A stretch of DNA of 64,000 nt from Gigaspora margarita (taxonomy: Eukaryota; Glomeromycota; Glomeromycetes; Diversisporales; Gigasporaceae), in NCBI GenBank assembly GCA_009809945.1, contig WTPW01001006.1, positions 61,356 through 125,355 on the forward strand, read 5' to 3'. The position numbers were made by a program, and so were the translations under genes. Shown here one piece after another: positions 12,660 through 24,385 of this stretch (position 1 is its first letter; the number at the start of each line of letters is the position of its first letter). The notes below the pieces were generated by a model. The model had not been told where the DNA came from. It saw only the letters and a list, made by a program, of their open reading frames with translations, and did not search any database.

Positions 12660-13230
12660 AAATTAAGGTATTATGATGAAGTTAAATATATTAGATTGTA
12701 TCACATGATACATTTATCAAAATTAAATAATTTTGGTATCATCTAATTCATCTTATTGAGCTGAGTTGAATGATACCAAAATTATTCGACTCAGATTATT
12801 GGATCACAAAAATTTAAAGTTGAATTATTTCTAAAAAAATAAGAAAATTTTGGCTGTTGAGGTATTGTGATGAATTGGGATTACCTTGTGATCCTGTGAC
12901 CTCAATCAGATGAAACATACACTATTTGATCCCACTCTATTAGAGGAATCGAATGGTGTAAATTTCTCCTGATTCTGATTACTGGATCACAAGATATCCT
13001 GATTCGTCATAATATCTTTAGCTATTATATTCTATATATTATAATAAAGGAGATATTATAACGAATTGGGATTATCTCATGATCCAGTAATTAGAAATAA
13101 ATGAATTTGGTACCATTCAATTTGTCACAGTGAGACGAATTGAATGGTATACAAATCATTCAATTCTGACTGCTAGATCATAAGATAGACCAAATTCATC
13201 ACAATACCCGCTTCATCATAATACCTTAAT
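12660..13230. repeat. Cluster of GTACCATTC / GTGAGACGAATTGAATGGTA palindromes
   Basis: At least three imperfect palindromes, centred near 12755, 12940 and 13130, share TTTGGTACCATTCAAT facing ATTGAATGGTAT across a GTCACAGTGAGACG-like core. Outside them, CTTGTGATCC-type phrases repeat. The same design recurs at 19000-19450 and 44130-44690. Confidence 0.55.
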
Positions 13231-13401
13231 CCCCCTTATGTTATATTTTTTTTAGCAAATTGCAGAAAATTTGGTCTGAGGTCCAAATTTAAGTTTTAGC
13301 AAATTGGGGTTAATTTTAAAAAAGGTTATATAAAGCATTTTGGCAAATTACAGCAATTTTATATATATTATATTTTATTTTTAGCAAATTACCTACATTT
13401 T

Positions 13402-14620
13402 TCAAGAAATATAAAAGTAAATATGTGGAATAATGTATTTTTATATACTGAACAAGTTTTCTTAGAGTACAATGTTAGAATCAATTTGTAAAATTTTGAG
13501 AATCATAGAATTTTTTAGTATTTTTATTAATAAAATTATATAAAATATTATAATTCTCAAAATATTACTAATTGATTTTAACATTGTACACTAAGAAAAC
13601 TTGTTCAGCACATAAAAATACATTATTCTAGCATATTTGCTTTTATATTTCTTGACAATTTAAGAGAAGATGCTTAATTTTTGATTTTTTGATCAAAAAA
13701 TTAAAAATTAAGCATCTTCTCTTAAATTTTCAAGAAATATAAAAGTAAATATACCAGAATAATGTATTTTTATGTGCTGAACAAGTTTTTTTAGAGCACA
13801 ATATTAAAATTAATTAGTAAAGTTTTTAAGAATCATAGAATTTTTAGTATTTTATTAATAAAATTATATAAAATATTATAATTCTCAAAATTTTACTAAT
13901 TGATTCTAACATTATGCTCTAAGAAAACTTATGCAGCACATAAAAATACATTATTCCAGCATATTTAATTTTATATTTCTTGAAAATTTAAGAGAAGATG
14001 CTTAATTTTTGGTTTTTTGATCAAAAAATCAAAAATTAAGCATCTTCTCTTTAATTTTCAAGAAATATAAAATTAAATATGCTAGAATAATGTATTTTTA
14101 TGTGCTGCATAAGTTTTCTTAGAGCATAATGTTAGTATCAATTAGTAAAATTTTGAGAATCATAGAATTTTAGTATTTTTATTAATAAAAATACTAAAAA
14201 TTCTATGATTCTCAAATATTTTACTAATTAATTTTAACATTGTGCTCTAAAAAAAACTTGTTCAGCGCATAAAAATACATTATTCTGGTATATTTAATTT
14301 TATATTTCTTGAAAATTTAAGAGAAGATGCTTAATTTTTGATTTTTTGATCAAAAAATCAAAACTTAAGCATCTTCTCTTAAATTTTAAGAAATATAAAA
14401 GTAAATATGCCAGGATAATGTATGTTTATGTGCTGAACAAGTTCATTTAGTGCACAATGTTAGTATCAATTAGTAAAATTTTGAGAATTATAATATTTTA
14501 TATAATTTTATTAATAAAAATACTAAAAAATTCTATGATTCTCAAAATTTTACTAATTGATTTTAACTTTGTGCTCTAAGAAAATTTGTTCAGCACTCAA
14601 AAATATATATATTATTTTGA
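13402..14620. repeat. Array of alternating palindromes, ~328-bp period
   Basis: Two different palindromes alternate. One is centred on TTTTTTGATCAAAAAA (13691, 14019, 14348; spacing 328 and 329). The other is centred on TATTTTTATTAATAAAA near 13520, 13850, 14180 and 14510. Long arms, for example TTAAGCATCTTCTCTTAAAT with its inverse, stay well matched, so copies are young or homogenised. Confidence 0.75.
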
Positions 14621-14739
14621 TTTATAAAAATAGATGTAGTAATTTAATTTTTAGCAAATTACTATAAAGTTTATATGTAATAATCCAACTTTTAGCAAAT
14701 TTACTTGATTTTAGAAAGAGCAAAAATGTCTAAATTTAT

Positions 14740-15060
14740 GCAGATCAGTTATGACCTATATGAGAGATGACTGGGGTCCTTTTGGAGTTACCATTTTTGG
14801 AGTTACTGATTTTATCGCATTCTTGTTTGCTCTTTTGGTATAGTGACTTTTTCATAGTTTGACCTGCATATATGTGTAACTACACTTGTTTTAAGAAGAA
14901 AGTCTTATCATTTGAAGTTGTCATTGGACTACCTTTTTTTTTTGCAGATAGTAGTTTTATCACTTGTATTGCATTCTTGTTCATTTTTCAGTGTAGTGGG
15001 TTTTTTGTAGTTTGACTTGTGTACGTGTTTAACTTCTGTTGTTTTTTTAAAAAATAATAG
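14740..15060 (+). repeat. Diverged ~150-bp direct repeats
   Basis: CATTCTTGTTTGCTCTTTTG followed by CATAGTTTGACCTGCATATA recurs within this stretch and, more diverged, at 12500-12560 on the other side of the palindrome arrays. GGAGTTGTCATTG phrases also recur. It looks like a duplicated block flanking 12.6-14.7 kb. No gene is seen. Confidence 0.4.
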
Positions 15061-15077
15061 TGTCATCACTAGTATTA

Positions 15078-15402
15078 CAGTCGGACCTCCATAAATGCAA
15101 CCTCCATAAATGCAATACCTCCCTAAATGCACATTTTTGTCTTGTTTATAAGAAATTATTAGTGCTAAATGCACGTTCTTTATTATGTAAATGCATGATC
15201 TTCCAAATAATTTTCTATATCATGCTACCTCCCTAAATGCATGTAGCCAATCAAATTTTAGTATTTAAGATAGGTTATATAGTTTTTAGTAGAAGTTACA
15301 CAAACTTGATAATCTAATCTTTAAAGCTGCAATTTAATTGGCTCTCTCTAAATGCACGTTGTAGGCTTGTCTGTACATGTTGCATTTATGGAGGTTTGAC
15401 TA
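15078..15402. mobile_element. pogo/Tigger-like MITE, 325 bp
   Basis: The left end is CAGTCGGACCTCCATAAATG after TA; the right end is CATTTATGGAGGTTTGACTA followed by TA. CAGT ends with a CTCC-rich TIR and TA duplication are typical of pogo-type Tc1/mariner elements. The interior repeats CCTCCCTAAATGCA four times in variants. It is non-coding. Confidence 0.7.
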
Positions 15403-15663
15403 TATTGTTGGTGATGCAGTTTTGGAGTCTTTTTGGTCCTGGTATGACTATATTGTATTTGGTAATGTAAATTTATCATTGAATAGGTTTTGTAGCATCA
15501 GTTTTGGGTTCATTTCTGGAGTTTTACTTATTTTGGTTCATCATGTTGAGCTATATTATGGTGGTTTAGGGCTAGATAAAAATTAGGGTTGAGTTAGTAT
15601 AATAGAATTAAGATAGCCATTTTCAGATCAGGGTTAGAGAAGTGTTTTCTTATTTAGCAGGTA

Positions 15664-15800
15664 AATTATTAAACTAAAGTATTTGTATTATAAAATTTAA
15701 TTAATAAAATAATTAAAATTGGTTAATAAAATACAAAATTTAGTTAATAAAACTTATAAAATTTAGCTAATAAAATTATAACATTTAGTTAATAAAATAA
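15664..15800 (+). repeat. A+T tandem repeat, AAATTTAGTTAATAAAAT units
   Basis: About five diverged 25-30-bp units contain TTAGTTAATAAAA. It is simple low-complexity sequence. Confidence 0.5.
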
Positions 15801-16138
15801 TGCATATACGAAATTTATTATTATATATATATGTATAGTATATGCTATTATATGTTACCTGCACATAAACATGCACAAGACAATGCATGTGAAAATACAT
15901 AAAATTGTACATTATTACATGCAGAATTCGCATCTTATTATGTGCTGTAAACATGTTTCCTATATATTGTCTCATATAGATTTATGTGCAGGTTCATGTA
16001 ATTCCATATTCAAACTTTCTCATGTATTGCAGTATTATTCCATGCTGTAATTTGTTATAGGGCTCTTGACAATTTCCAATTGATCCAATGACTCTTAGCG
16101 TTAAATTGATTTACTATTTTATGACTGCCTCCAGCTAC

Positions 16139-16572
16139 TGTTGGAATTTAACTGAACCTAATTGGTACCAACCATGTGCTATTGTGAGCGAAATTCACAA
16201 TCCAAATCAAATATTAAAACCCAATGCAATAAGAAAAAAGCAAAGTTTTCAAGACCCAAATAGCCTTGAAACCTGGACCAAATCTTCTATGCCTCTTTCT
16301 GTCTGTCAGTTCAAGGATTAGAAGTTTTGAGTGTCTATTAGATAGTATTTTAGTTGGTTGGATTAGTTAGGTATATAGTTTGACCCATCCATGATTAGTT
16401 TACACTTTCTCAGCAGGCTCTAACAACAAAGTAGACATGTATTGAACTAGTAGCAAAGACAACAATTTCCTATCCTTTTCCTCTTAAATAGCTATTCCTT
16501 GTAACCTTATACTTACTCAACCAAAATATCATCTCTCATTCAATACATCATTTTTATCCAACTCTCATACAG
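16139..16572 (+). mobile_element. Probable solo LTR
   Basis: The stretch begins TGTTGGAATTTAACTG and ends near TTTTATCCAACTCTCATACA, giving TG...CA-like termini with inverse TGTTGGA/TCCAAC. Before the end it has CTTGTAACCTTATACTTACT and CATTCAATACATC, as in copia-type LTRs. No internal region or partner LTR follows, so a solo LTR is the best reading. The 77-codon frame at 16088-16321 is not a recognised protein. Confidence 0.45.
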
Positions 16573-16753
16573 GACTCTGAAGAATATATGTAATAATGAG
16601 ATCCACTTTTGTATAGACTTATTATATAATTTTTTAATATACTATATGTTTAAATTTGTATAACCAATAGATAATTTTTTGAAAGTTAGATGTTTATTTG
16701 TATAACAAAGATATCTTTATAACAAGTTAGATTTTTATTTTGTATAATGATAC

Positions 16754-17856
16754 TATACTGTATATTTCCAAAAATAAGCTATATGCTACTCTCTTGTTTA
16801 AATCCAAAAATGTAAAAGCGTCTTTGATCCAAAAATTAGCTACCCCATAATTGATAATAGTCGCTACATAGTAAAGTCCAAAGTTTACTATCCAAATTGA
16901 TTAAAGTCGCTTAAGTAAACTTGTTCGAAAGATCAAACTATGTAAACTCTAAAAATTTTATCAAAATCTGAGAACTTTTATTATTGACTTTTAATTTTTA
17001 CATTCAATAGTAAAATTAAAATTTTATTACAAAAATATATTCATTGAATTAAAAATTAAAAGTTTAATAATAAAAGGTGCTTCAATATTTATGAAAATTT
17101 TAATATATATGTATTTTATCTTCCAAACAAGTTTACTTAAGCGATAATAGTCAATTTACATAGTATAATTTAGACTTTACTATGTAATAACTATTTGAAA
17201 TTGACCAAAAATCTACCCCAGATTTTTTGTGTCCAAAAATCATCCAAAAAAGGAAGCTTATTTTGAAAACATATGGTATGTATATCACTTTTTTTATTTT
17301 TTTATTTATAATTTTATTTATTTCTTTTTTTTCCACAAAAAATTTGTCTGCACAAGATTATATGTGTGAGAATTTTTTTAAAAAATATCTGTGTAAAAAG
17401 CTTATTAGCAATTGCAAATAATCACTACATAACAAGTTCAAATTTTACTATGTAAATTGATTATATGTGCTTAAGTAAATATGTGCACAATATAAAAATT
17501 CATATTCTTTGTAATTTTCATACAAATTGGAGAACTTTTTATTATTTAACTTGTAATTTTTACATTCGTCATATATATTTTTTAAAAAATTTTTAATTTT
17601 TCAATAAAGATAAAAAATTAAAACTCAAATAATAAAAGTTCTCCAATTTGTATGAAAATTTTATAACATGTGTATTTTGATCTTCCGAACATGTTTACTT
17701 AAGCAATTATAACCAATTTGTATAGTAAAATTTGGACTTTACTATGCAGTAACTATTATCGATTAGGGGTAGCTTATTTTTGGATAAAACAAGTTTTTAG
17801 ATTTTTTAGTTAAAACAAAAGGTTAGTTTATTTTCAGAATAGGGATATATGGTATA
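16754..17856. mobile_element. TIR element made of two internal hairpins
   Basis: Outer arms (CCAAAAATAAGCTA, TTGATCCAAAAATTAGCTAC on the left; GTAGCTTATTTTTGGAT on the right) are inverse over ~120 bp with divergence. Inside lie two separate palindromes, 16858-17213 and 17417-17766, each built from GCTTAAGTAAACTTGTTC-like arms and ACTTTACTATG motifs. No coding sequence is seen. Confidence 0.6.
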
Positions 17857-17994
17857 TAAACTCAGATCTAAAATTGTATAATTTATAGTAAAATTTGAAC
17901 TTATATGATAATTTTGTATAAAGCTTTTAATAAAATTAAGTGTGTAAAGTTATATTAAAATTTTGAGTCTGGATCTGAGTTATATATATATTCT

Positions 17995-18303
17995 TTGGGG
18001 TCCTTCTCATACACACAATACCCATCATCAATACCTCATACTTACCAATCATCTATTCTACATCATGGCCTGGGTCATAGTTTCATGACAAATGGATGCC
18101 ACATGATTTCATTTATAGCATCTCATGGGTTCTTGGTTAAAAAATACAACTTTATAATCGATTTCAATAGCATAATTGGATTAGATAAAAATCAGATAAC
18201 TGTAATTAATTGTAATGTGGGATACAATCAAAATTTTATTAAAAATACATCATTTGCAAACCACAGTAAGTATAAATCTGTTCTGCTTTTTTCTGAATAT
18301 TAA
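17995..18303 (+). other. Unrecognised open stretch, possible old exon
   Basis: A frame of about 100 codons with no ATG at its start ends shortly after GTAAGTAT (18266-18273), a good splice-donor match. The translation includes IIGLDKNQITVINCNVGY, which I cannot assign to a family. Joining to the nearest AG downstream gives a stop at once. I keep it only as a possible relic exon. Confidence 0.15.
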
Positions 18304-18416
18304 GGCTAAACATGGTACAATTATTGATACATATTATGCTGTATTGACTCAAAGATTCTTACTCTACAGTCAAAACTCTCTAAATGTATCCTATAGAGAC
18401 CACAACTCTTAACATA

Positions 18417-19690
18417 CTTTATCCCTTAATGCATAAGCAATTGCAGGTAAATTTGTTTGCAATTTTTAGTATAAATTTACTTCTGATCTACTTTTTTAAA
18501 AATTTAAAATATTAAAATAAAATTTTTTTATTAAAATTTTAAAAACAAGAATTATTTAATAGCATTATTTAATTTTATGTTATATAGAAAATTTTTGGTT
18601 TACCTATTAGCTTAAAATAGGCAATTTTTTTAAAAAAATTATTAATTAGTTAAAAAAATTATTTGCTAGTATGTAGAAACTATAAATATTAGTTTTAAAC
18701 TTATAATTCTTAGTACAAAATTAAAGCTATATAAAAATAACTTATTTTCAATATAAAAATTTTAATATTTTAAAGTCATCAAGACAAGACATCACCTTTA
18801 AAAAAAAAATTTTTAATAGTTATTGGAAAAATAAATTTAGTAAGATCTGCATAGATCTATAATTTGAATTTTTTTATATATTTTATATTTATAATAGCTT
18901 GTTATCTAGTGATTACCAAAATTATTAATTCTAATCACTATATCACAAGCTATAGCTATTAATTAAAATTTTAAAAAAACTTGATGATCTTGTATATATT
19001 TATCAGAATTTAACGATTTTGGTACCATTAGATTTGTTTCGGTGAGATGGTTCGAATGGTACCAAATCGTTAAATTTTGATCACTAGAACACGAGATATT
19101 CGCAAAAAACGATTTGTGGTGCAGTTTGGCATAGGAATTTAGCAATTTGAATTCTTTACAAAACTGTGTCACAAATCGTTTTTTGCGAATATCTCAGGAT
19201 CTGGTGATTATAATTTAATGATTTTGGTACCATTCGAACCGCCTCATCGAGACGAATTGAATGATACAAAATCATTAAATTCTGATCAATGTATTACGAG
19301 ATCGTCAAGTTTTTACAAAATTTGGACTAATAATTATAACTTGTGATCTATGATCAGAATTTAATTTTGGCACCATTCGATTCTCCTTGATGAGACGATT
19401 CGAATAGTACCAAAATTGTTAAATTCTGATTGCTAGATCGCAAGTTGTTACAATTTTGTAAAAGTTAAATTTGACAAATTTGCGCCAAATTTGTTTTTTT
19501 TTTTAATACTCAAAAATTTTTTTCGATAAATTTAAAAAATTTTTTAAATAAAATTACTAAAATATAATTAAATAATATATATATAAATTATATAAATTAT
19601 ATCATTAATAAATTTTTAGTTTATTCAAAAAATTTTAAATATTTTTCAAAATTGCAGGCAAATTTGCCTGCAAAACCGTTTAAGGGATAG
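18417..19690. mobile_element. TIR element, 1,274 bp, with nested palindromes
   Basis: Left CTTTATCCCTTAATGC and right TTAAGGGATAG are inverse, flanked by TA on each side. Further in, TTGCAGGTAAATTTGTTTGC matches the inverse of GCAGGCAAATTTGCCTGCAA. The interior at 19000-19450 holds three palindromes of the GTACCATTCG type. No protein is recognised. Confidence 0.6.
19000..19450. repeat. Three GTACCATTCG palindromes
   Basis: Palindromes centred near 19045, 19240 and 19395 share GATTTTGGTACCATT arms around (G)CCTCATCGAGACGA-like cores, flanked by AATTCTGATCACTAGA phrases. They resemble those at 12660-13230 and share the GTCTCA-TGAGAC core with 43961-44854. Confidence 0.55.
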
Positions 19691-20890
19691 TACAAACCTA
19701 GCATCGTCTCATAAAAAATGTATAGTAACAGATAATGCTCATATCAATTATAATTTTAAATACAGAAATAGACGTTTGCATGTATTATCACTGCGAATAA
19801 TTATTTGACTCAATATACTGAAGTATAGTGTGATAAACTTATGAGGTAAGCACTTACCTTATTTTGTGGGCTAGGTGAGTTGGATTTATAAGGTCAAGAA
19901 CATAATTGGGTCAAGGTCGTACATTTATGCACATGGGTTAATAAATTGTTCTTATTTTTATATTTGTTACCTCAAATTAACACTTGAACCGGGATTAAAT
20001 CACCATCCAAAAAAATTCCAGATCATGTGATTTAATAATCGCAACATACAAATTATATCAGTTATACGATGTTTATTAATAAAATTTTTCATAAAATAAT
20101 AGTAAAAGCGAAAGTATATTTGATTTTTTAAACATGTAATCACATGATCTGAAATCTTTGGGGTGGTCGTTTAACCCCAGTTTTAACAATGCACCTCAGG
20201 TAATTATCAGATGACCAGCATTAAATGATCTGCAATAATTGGCCTAGATTACACCATAATTTTTACCCCAACCTTAACCTAATTTAGGCCGGGAGTCATC
20301 TGATGTACGGATCAATCTGAGACGAAAGTTTACGATCTTACATTACATCATTTTTTTCATCATGTTATATATAAAATAAAATAACGGCTTCGCAAAAGTT
20401 CGGTCAACATAATCGAATCATTTGATTGAATATGTGATCCGAATTGTAACTACTTAATTGCCGAAATTTGACCTAGGGAACTATATATCATGTGATAAAT
20501 TACAAATTACGTGAGGTTGATTTAAATAAATTTACATAAATACGTAAAGAAAAATAATTTTTGCAACCCTATCTGAGGCATGACATGTAATTAATAACGA
20601 ACTTTGGCTAGATGAAATCTACACTATGATCATTTTGGCCCTCATTGCATCAACTATTACGATTATGACGTAATTATGTAATAGATCACGAACTATGTTA
20701 ACTTGAGTAACATAAAATTTTCGATTTTGTATAATAATGGTTTAGCATTAAAATAATATTTATCAATAAATCAAACAATCTTCATTAGTGTTACATTAGG
20801 GTGTTGCCTCAATTAGCCAAACAGGTAATATATGAAGTTCATTAATTTCGGATTTTTTATAGGTCTTGTATTTAAATATTAAATTAATTA
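19691..20890. other. Gene-free stretch
   Basis: I find no supported gene or clear repeat. ATCACATGATCTG-type phrases at 20020 and 20150 face each other (AATCACCATCC / GGGTGGTCGTTTAACC), suggesting one more degraded inverted repeat at about 19988-20182. Confidence 0.4.
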
Positions 20891-20946
20891 CGTTTTTTAG
20901 CACAAGTATCTAACAAGGGTGCATGTAGTTTTTTTTTTTTTTTTAA

Positions 20947-21752
20947 TGGGTATCCGTTTGGCATTTGTACTAAATTTAGTACACACAAAAAATTAATTTG
21001 AATTAATTATTTGACCAAATTTAATCAAATTTTGCCAAAATATATTTGAATATTAGAACTATCTTTTTATACAATTTCAGTAATATTTATTAATAAAAAT
21101 TTTGTATAATTTACTCTTAAATTGTTTTATTGTTCTAAAATTTTGTCATACTAAATTTAGTACAGTATTAAAAAAATTATAGTATACAAAAACTTATAAT
21201 AAAATTAAAAAAAAATAAATTATTAGATTGTTTTGGATCCATTCTTGATTTTGGCTTGATTAAAATAATTTTTTTAAATAGCTTAAATAAACCTGTTTTA
21301 CAGTGACACACGTCTAAAAATAGTTAGTCTTTTTATATATTTTTATAGTAAAACATAGTAAAAACATAGTAAAAAATTAGTAAATTTAAATTATTTATAA
21401 CTTTTTATATACTAAACCAATTTTAATGATTTTACTACCATTAGAATCAGAAAAATTAGCTCTACAACTCTATTAAAAATTTAACAAAATTTTATTAAAT
21501 AAATTTTTTGTTATTTACAATTTAGTGTTTTTTNNNGNNNCNNTNNNANNANNNNNNNNNNNNNNNNNNNNNNNNNNNNNNNNNNNNNNNNNNNNNNNNN
21601 TTTNNANATANNNNAANANAANANANANATANANNTATATATTANATAAATTTAATTNAAAGTTATTAATACCAATTTTTCAAAATTTAACTTTTATTAC
21701 TGTACTAAATTTAGTACATTGTACTAAATTTAGTACAGCAAACGGATACCCA
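20947..21752. mobile_element. TTAA-flanked TIR element, 806 bp, with assembly gap
   Basis: Ends are TGGGTATCCGTTTG and CAAACGGATACCCA, each next to TTAA (20943-20946, 21753-21756), the duplication used by piggyBac- and Kolobok-type elements. Subterminal TGTACTAAATTTAGTACA palindromes flank both ends. N bases at about 21534-21657 hide part of the interior; any open frame across them is meaningless. Confidence 0.7.
21534..21657. other. Assembly ambiguity (run of N)
   Basis: Nearly every base is undetermined; only scattered A and T are called. It probably marks a low-complexity A+T tract that could not be resolved. Confidence 0.9.
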
Positions 21753-21756
21753 TTAA

Positions 21757-21926
21757 CTTGAAGCTCTCAACTAGCTCTACATGGTAATAGAGCTATTTTT
21801 TACAAAAAAAGGTTGTAAAATTAATTAAATAATTATATTTGATATTCATATAATAATTGAATGATTTTTGTGAACTATTGAAAAAAAAGACTCTATTACC
21901 ATGTAGAGCTAGTTGAGAATTTCAAG
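21757..21926. mobile_element. Hairpin MITE, 170 bp
   Basis: Arms CTTGAAGCTCTCAACTAGCT and AGCTAGTTGAGAATTTCAAG extend inward through CTACATGGTAATAGAG and its exact inverse, giving arms of ~38 bp with two or three mismatches. It abuts the TTAA of the preceding element. Confidence 0.65.
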
Positions 21927-22484
21927 TCAAAAAAATTTATATTAGATATTTGTGCTAAAAAAATGTTGAGGTAAATCCAAGTGTTATGTTCTAAAAAAAG
22001 TACATGCAACTCCACAAAAATTCAAGATCAGATGTAACATGGCGAAATTTTACTATTAGACATTAAGTTATTCTAGCCATAACCCAAACTATAACACAGT
22101 TTTATTCTTGGTAAAAAATTATAGTAGGTAGAATTTTTGTGGGTATGCTACCAAGTCAGTGCGCTCACAGTCAAATATACAGTGTGCTGGCGGTTAGACC
22201 CAGATATATTAAAAAGGCAATACACCCATCTGGTTAAACAATCCCTTTACTATAGATTAGCTTAATAGGTTAAAACGATAATCAACCAAACATTAATAAT
22301 TTGCCAAAATCAGATTTTGTTAGTAAAGTTAAAGACCAAAAATGCTATTAATATAAACATATTTATTTTTTGATTTTCTTTGAAAACTCTTCATAAAACT
22401 ATTCAAAAAGTTATATTTGACTTTTTACAAAAATTCTAATTTGGTTTTTAATTGTGTAAATGAATAAGATTTATATCATTTATA

Positions 22485-22486
<2 letters not shown>

Positions 22487-22526
<40 letters not shown>
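22487..22526 (+). repeat. Poly(T) tract, 40 bases
   Basis: Forty uninterrupted T are followed by ACCTTAATATAAGGTG. This could be the reversed tail of a retroposed sequence or simple slippage; no element body is recognised to the left. Confidence 0.6.
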
Positions 22527-22529
<3 letters not shown>

Positions 22530-22762
22530 TTAATATAAGGTGCGCTTAGATTTATATCTTAAATATATTAGCAAAAAATCAAGCATGTTTTTTTTAAAAA
22601 TTTTTAAATAATGTTATGAACTATCATTTTACTAAATCACACCACTGGTGTTCAACACCAGTATGTGACATAATATAAAAAATCAATATCAATAAATGAA
22701 CAAAAAAAAATAAACAAAATTATTTAATAAATATTAAACTAGAGCTAATAGTTAGGGTTTGG

Positions 22763-22927
22763 GTAATGCATATTATCCGGCAAACTCATATGATCATGAA
22801 AAAATTTCTTGCCGTTATTTTTTTCATGTGCTACAACGTAATCATGTTTATTCAAATTACAGAATTAAAACTCAGTGAGTGACTCAATACCAATCATGAT
22901 CATAAATTGCCGGATAACATCATTATG
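22763..22927. repeat. Nested hairpin with TTATCCGGCAA arms
   Basis: AATGCATATTATCCGGCAAA, then CATATGATCATGA, faces TCATGATCATAAATTGCCGG, then ATAACATCATTA. It sits inside the 22629-23175 element. A third TTGCCGTTA phrase follows at 22932. Confidence 0.55.
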
Positions 22928-22982
22928 GGCAAATTGCCGTTATTCAACAATTTTTGCCCAATAATGTATATGTATATAGCAA

Positions 22983-23060
22983 AATTTCGCAAGGAATTTT
23001 GGTTTTTTAAAAGAAAAAGGTGGTTTCATAGATAAAATTTTGAATTAGAAGGTAAAAAAA
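22983..23060 (+). repeat. Recurrent module, copy inside the MULE-like MITE
   Basis: TTTCGCAAGGAATTTTGG is followed by AAAGGTGGTTTCATAGAT and AAAATTTTGAATTA. The phrase order is the same as in the other copies. Confidence 0.5.
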
Positions 23061-23749
23061 GCAAACCAACAAAAATTTTATGTTACACCTAATCTTTACG
23101 TTACACTGCATTTAAAAAATTTGATTAGTGAAAATCATTGTGGTGTTGAACACCAGTGGTGTGATTTAGTAAACCGAACTATCATTATACTATCAAAATT
23201 TAAATTATTAAGCTTTATTCAATCAGATTGTAAAAAAAAAAAAAAAAAAAAATAGAAAAAAAAAGATAAAAAAAGGCAAGTTATTTTTATTTTTTTATGA
23301 TTTAGTTGATTAAACAAGATCTGTTTAATTATATTTAATAGGTTTGTTATTTAAACTATGTTTTATATCTGTTATGGTTTATTATAAATACAGATTAATA
23401 ATATTTAAAAAATTTAGCATTTATATCATTGATTAACAAATGTAACTCTAATCAACTAAACCCCCTAAATTAAAGCTAAAAAACGCGCCTCAAAAATTTA
23501 TCATGTGCGCAAGTTTAATATTTTCCAACTGCACGGTCCGTAAAAATTTATTATGTTTTTCAAAGCTCGACTCCTATTTTGATATGCTTTGATACATCAT
23601 ATTCGAGGTTTTAAAATTTTTTAATTCAGCCCGGCCCGTGCAGGCCTCCAAATTATGTAATAAATCACTTAATACGTGCCAAATGTAAATTAAAGATTTT
23701 AGTATATAGATTTCGTTTTAATTTTAAAGTCACGGAATTTATAAGGATT

Positions 23750-23850
23750 TTTTTTTCTTTTTCTTTTCTTTCTTTCTTTCTTTTTCTTTTGTTAGAGCAC
23801 AGAAGGCGGTTTCATAGACAAAGTTCTGAGTTATTAAAGGCTTTTAAAAA
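23750..23850 (+). repeat. Recurrent module with expanded pyrimidine tract
   Basis: AAGGATTTTTTTT leads into a TTTCTTTCTTTC microsatellite, then TTTTGTTAGAGCACAGAAGG, GGTTTCATAGACAAAG and TTCTGAGTTATTAAAG. Here the T tract of the module has grown into a (TTTC)n run. Confidence 0.5.
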
Positions 23851-23880
23851 AACGTGATTTTTACTTTACAACAATGAAAA

Positions 23881-24018
23881 ATGTCTTACTGGGGTAGCTT
23901 AGAAGAATTCAAAAGTTCAATTCCGAAAGCCGTAGAAATCACGGAATTAGGACGGACGCAGAAAGGAAATCAGAAATACTGCAGAATTGTCATAAAAACA
24001 AGAAATTTCCAATTTTAG
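23881..24018 (+). CDS. Candidate small protein of 45 residues
   Basis: An ATG at 23881 opens 45 codons ending in TAG at 24016-24018. The product begins MSYWGSLEEFKSSIPKAVE and then is basic (GRTQKGNQKYC, IKTRNFQF). Codon use is less A+T-extreme than the surroundings and includes CGG, ACG, CCG and GCC. I do not recognise a family. It could be the first exon of a longer gene, a relic, or chance. It starts 31 bases after a recurrent module. Confidence 0.22.
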   Translation: MSYWGSLEEFKSSIPKAVEITELGRTQKGNQKYCRIVIKTRNFQF

Positions 24019-24237
24019 TACAAACGGAATAAAATCACCGGAGTCACGCGTTTAGAGAACCTCGGTTTACACATATACTACACCGCATGATGCACTAAAA
24101 AAGAGCAGAAAAAGAGTGGAGAAGGCGAAGTAAAAATGGTATAAGCAGCTTGCGGAAACTTTTATTTGGTATTGTCCTGATCATATCAAGATCAGAGGGA
24201 TTACATGTAAATAAGCCGTTTCCAACGGGTCATGATA

Positions 24238-24385
24238 CAGTCAACCCTCCTTACAATCACCAATTTGGTCACATATGTACTTTTTTCAAAAAAATTATAT
24301 ATTTAATAGTAAATTATTTTTAATAAAAATGTGATATAGTATTATTATGTGATTGTAGGGAGGTGATTGTATGGAGGGTTGACTG
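24238..24385. mobile_element. pogo/Tigger-like MITE, 148 bp
   Basis: Left CAGTCAACCCTCCTTACAAT and right ATTGTATGGAGGGTTGACTG are inverse; ATA flanks both sides. A second inner pair, CAATCACC and GGTGATTG, extends the stem. The CAGTCAACCCTCC end is characteristic of pogo-type elements. It shares the family style with 15078-15402 but not its sequence. Confidence 0.75.

Larger units (their letters stand above)
20893..21964. mobile_element. Outer inverted-repeat element holding nested insertions
   Basis: TTTTTTAGCACAAGTATCTA at 20893-20912 is inverse to TTAGATATTTGTGCTAAAAA at 21943-21962. Inside it are the TTAA-flanked element 20947-21752 and the hairpin 21757-21926, so the arms look like the ends of an older host element. 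Confidence 0.5.
22629..23175. mobile_element. MULE-like MITE, 547 bp, 11-bp target duplication
   Basis: GAACTATCATT occurs at 22618-22628 and again at 23176-23186. Between them, TTACTAAATCACACCACTGG plus TGTTCAACACCA on the left is matched exactly by the inverse on the right (TIR about 30 bp). A 9-11-bp duplication with long TIRs is typical of Mutator-like elements; the assignment is inference. The interior holds a nested hairpin and a recurrent module. Confidence 0.75.

Noticed and set aside
18366-18403. pogo-like element starting TACAGTCAAAACTCTC
   Set aside because: One end resembles 15078-15402 but no inverse partner was found within several kilobases.
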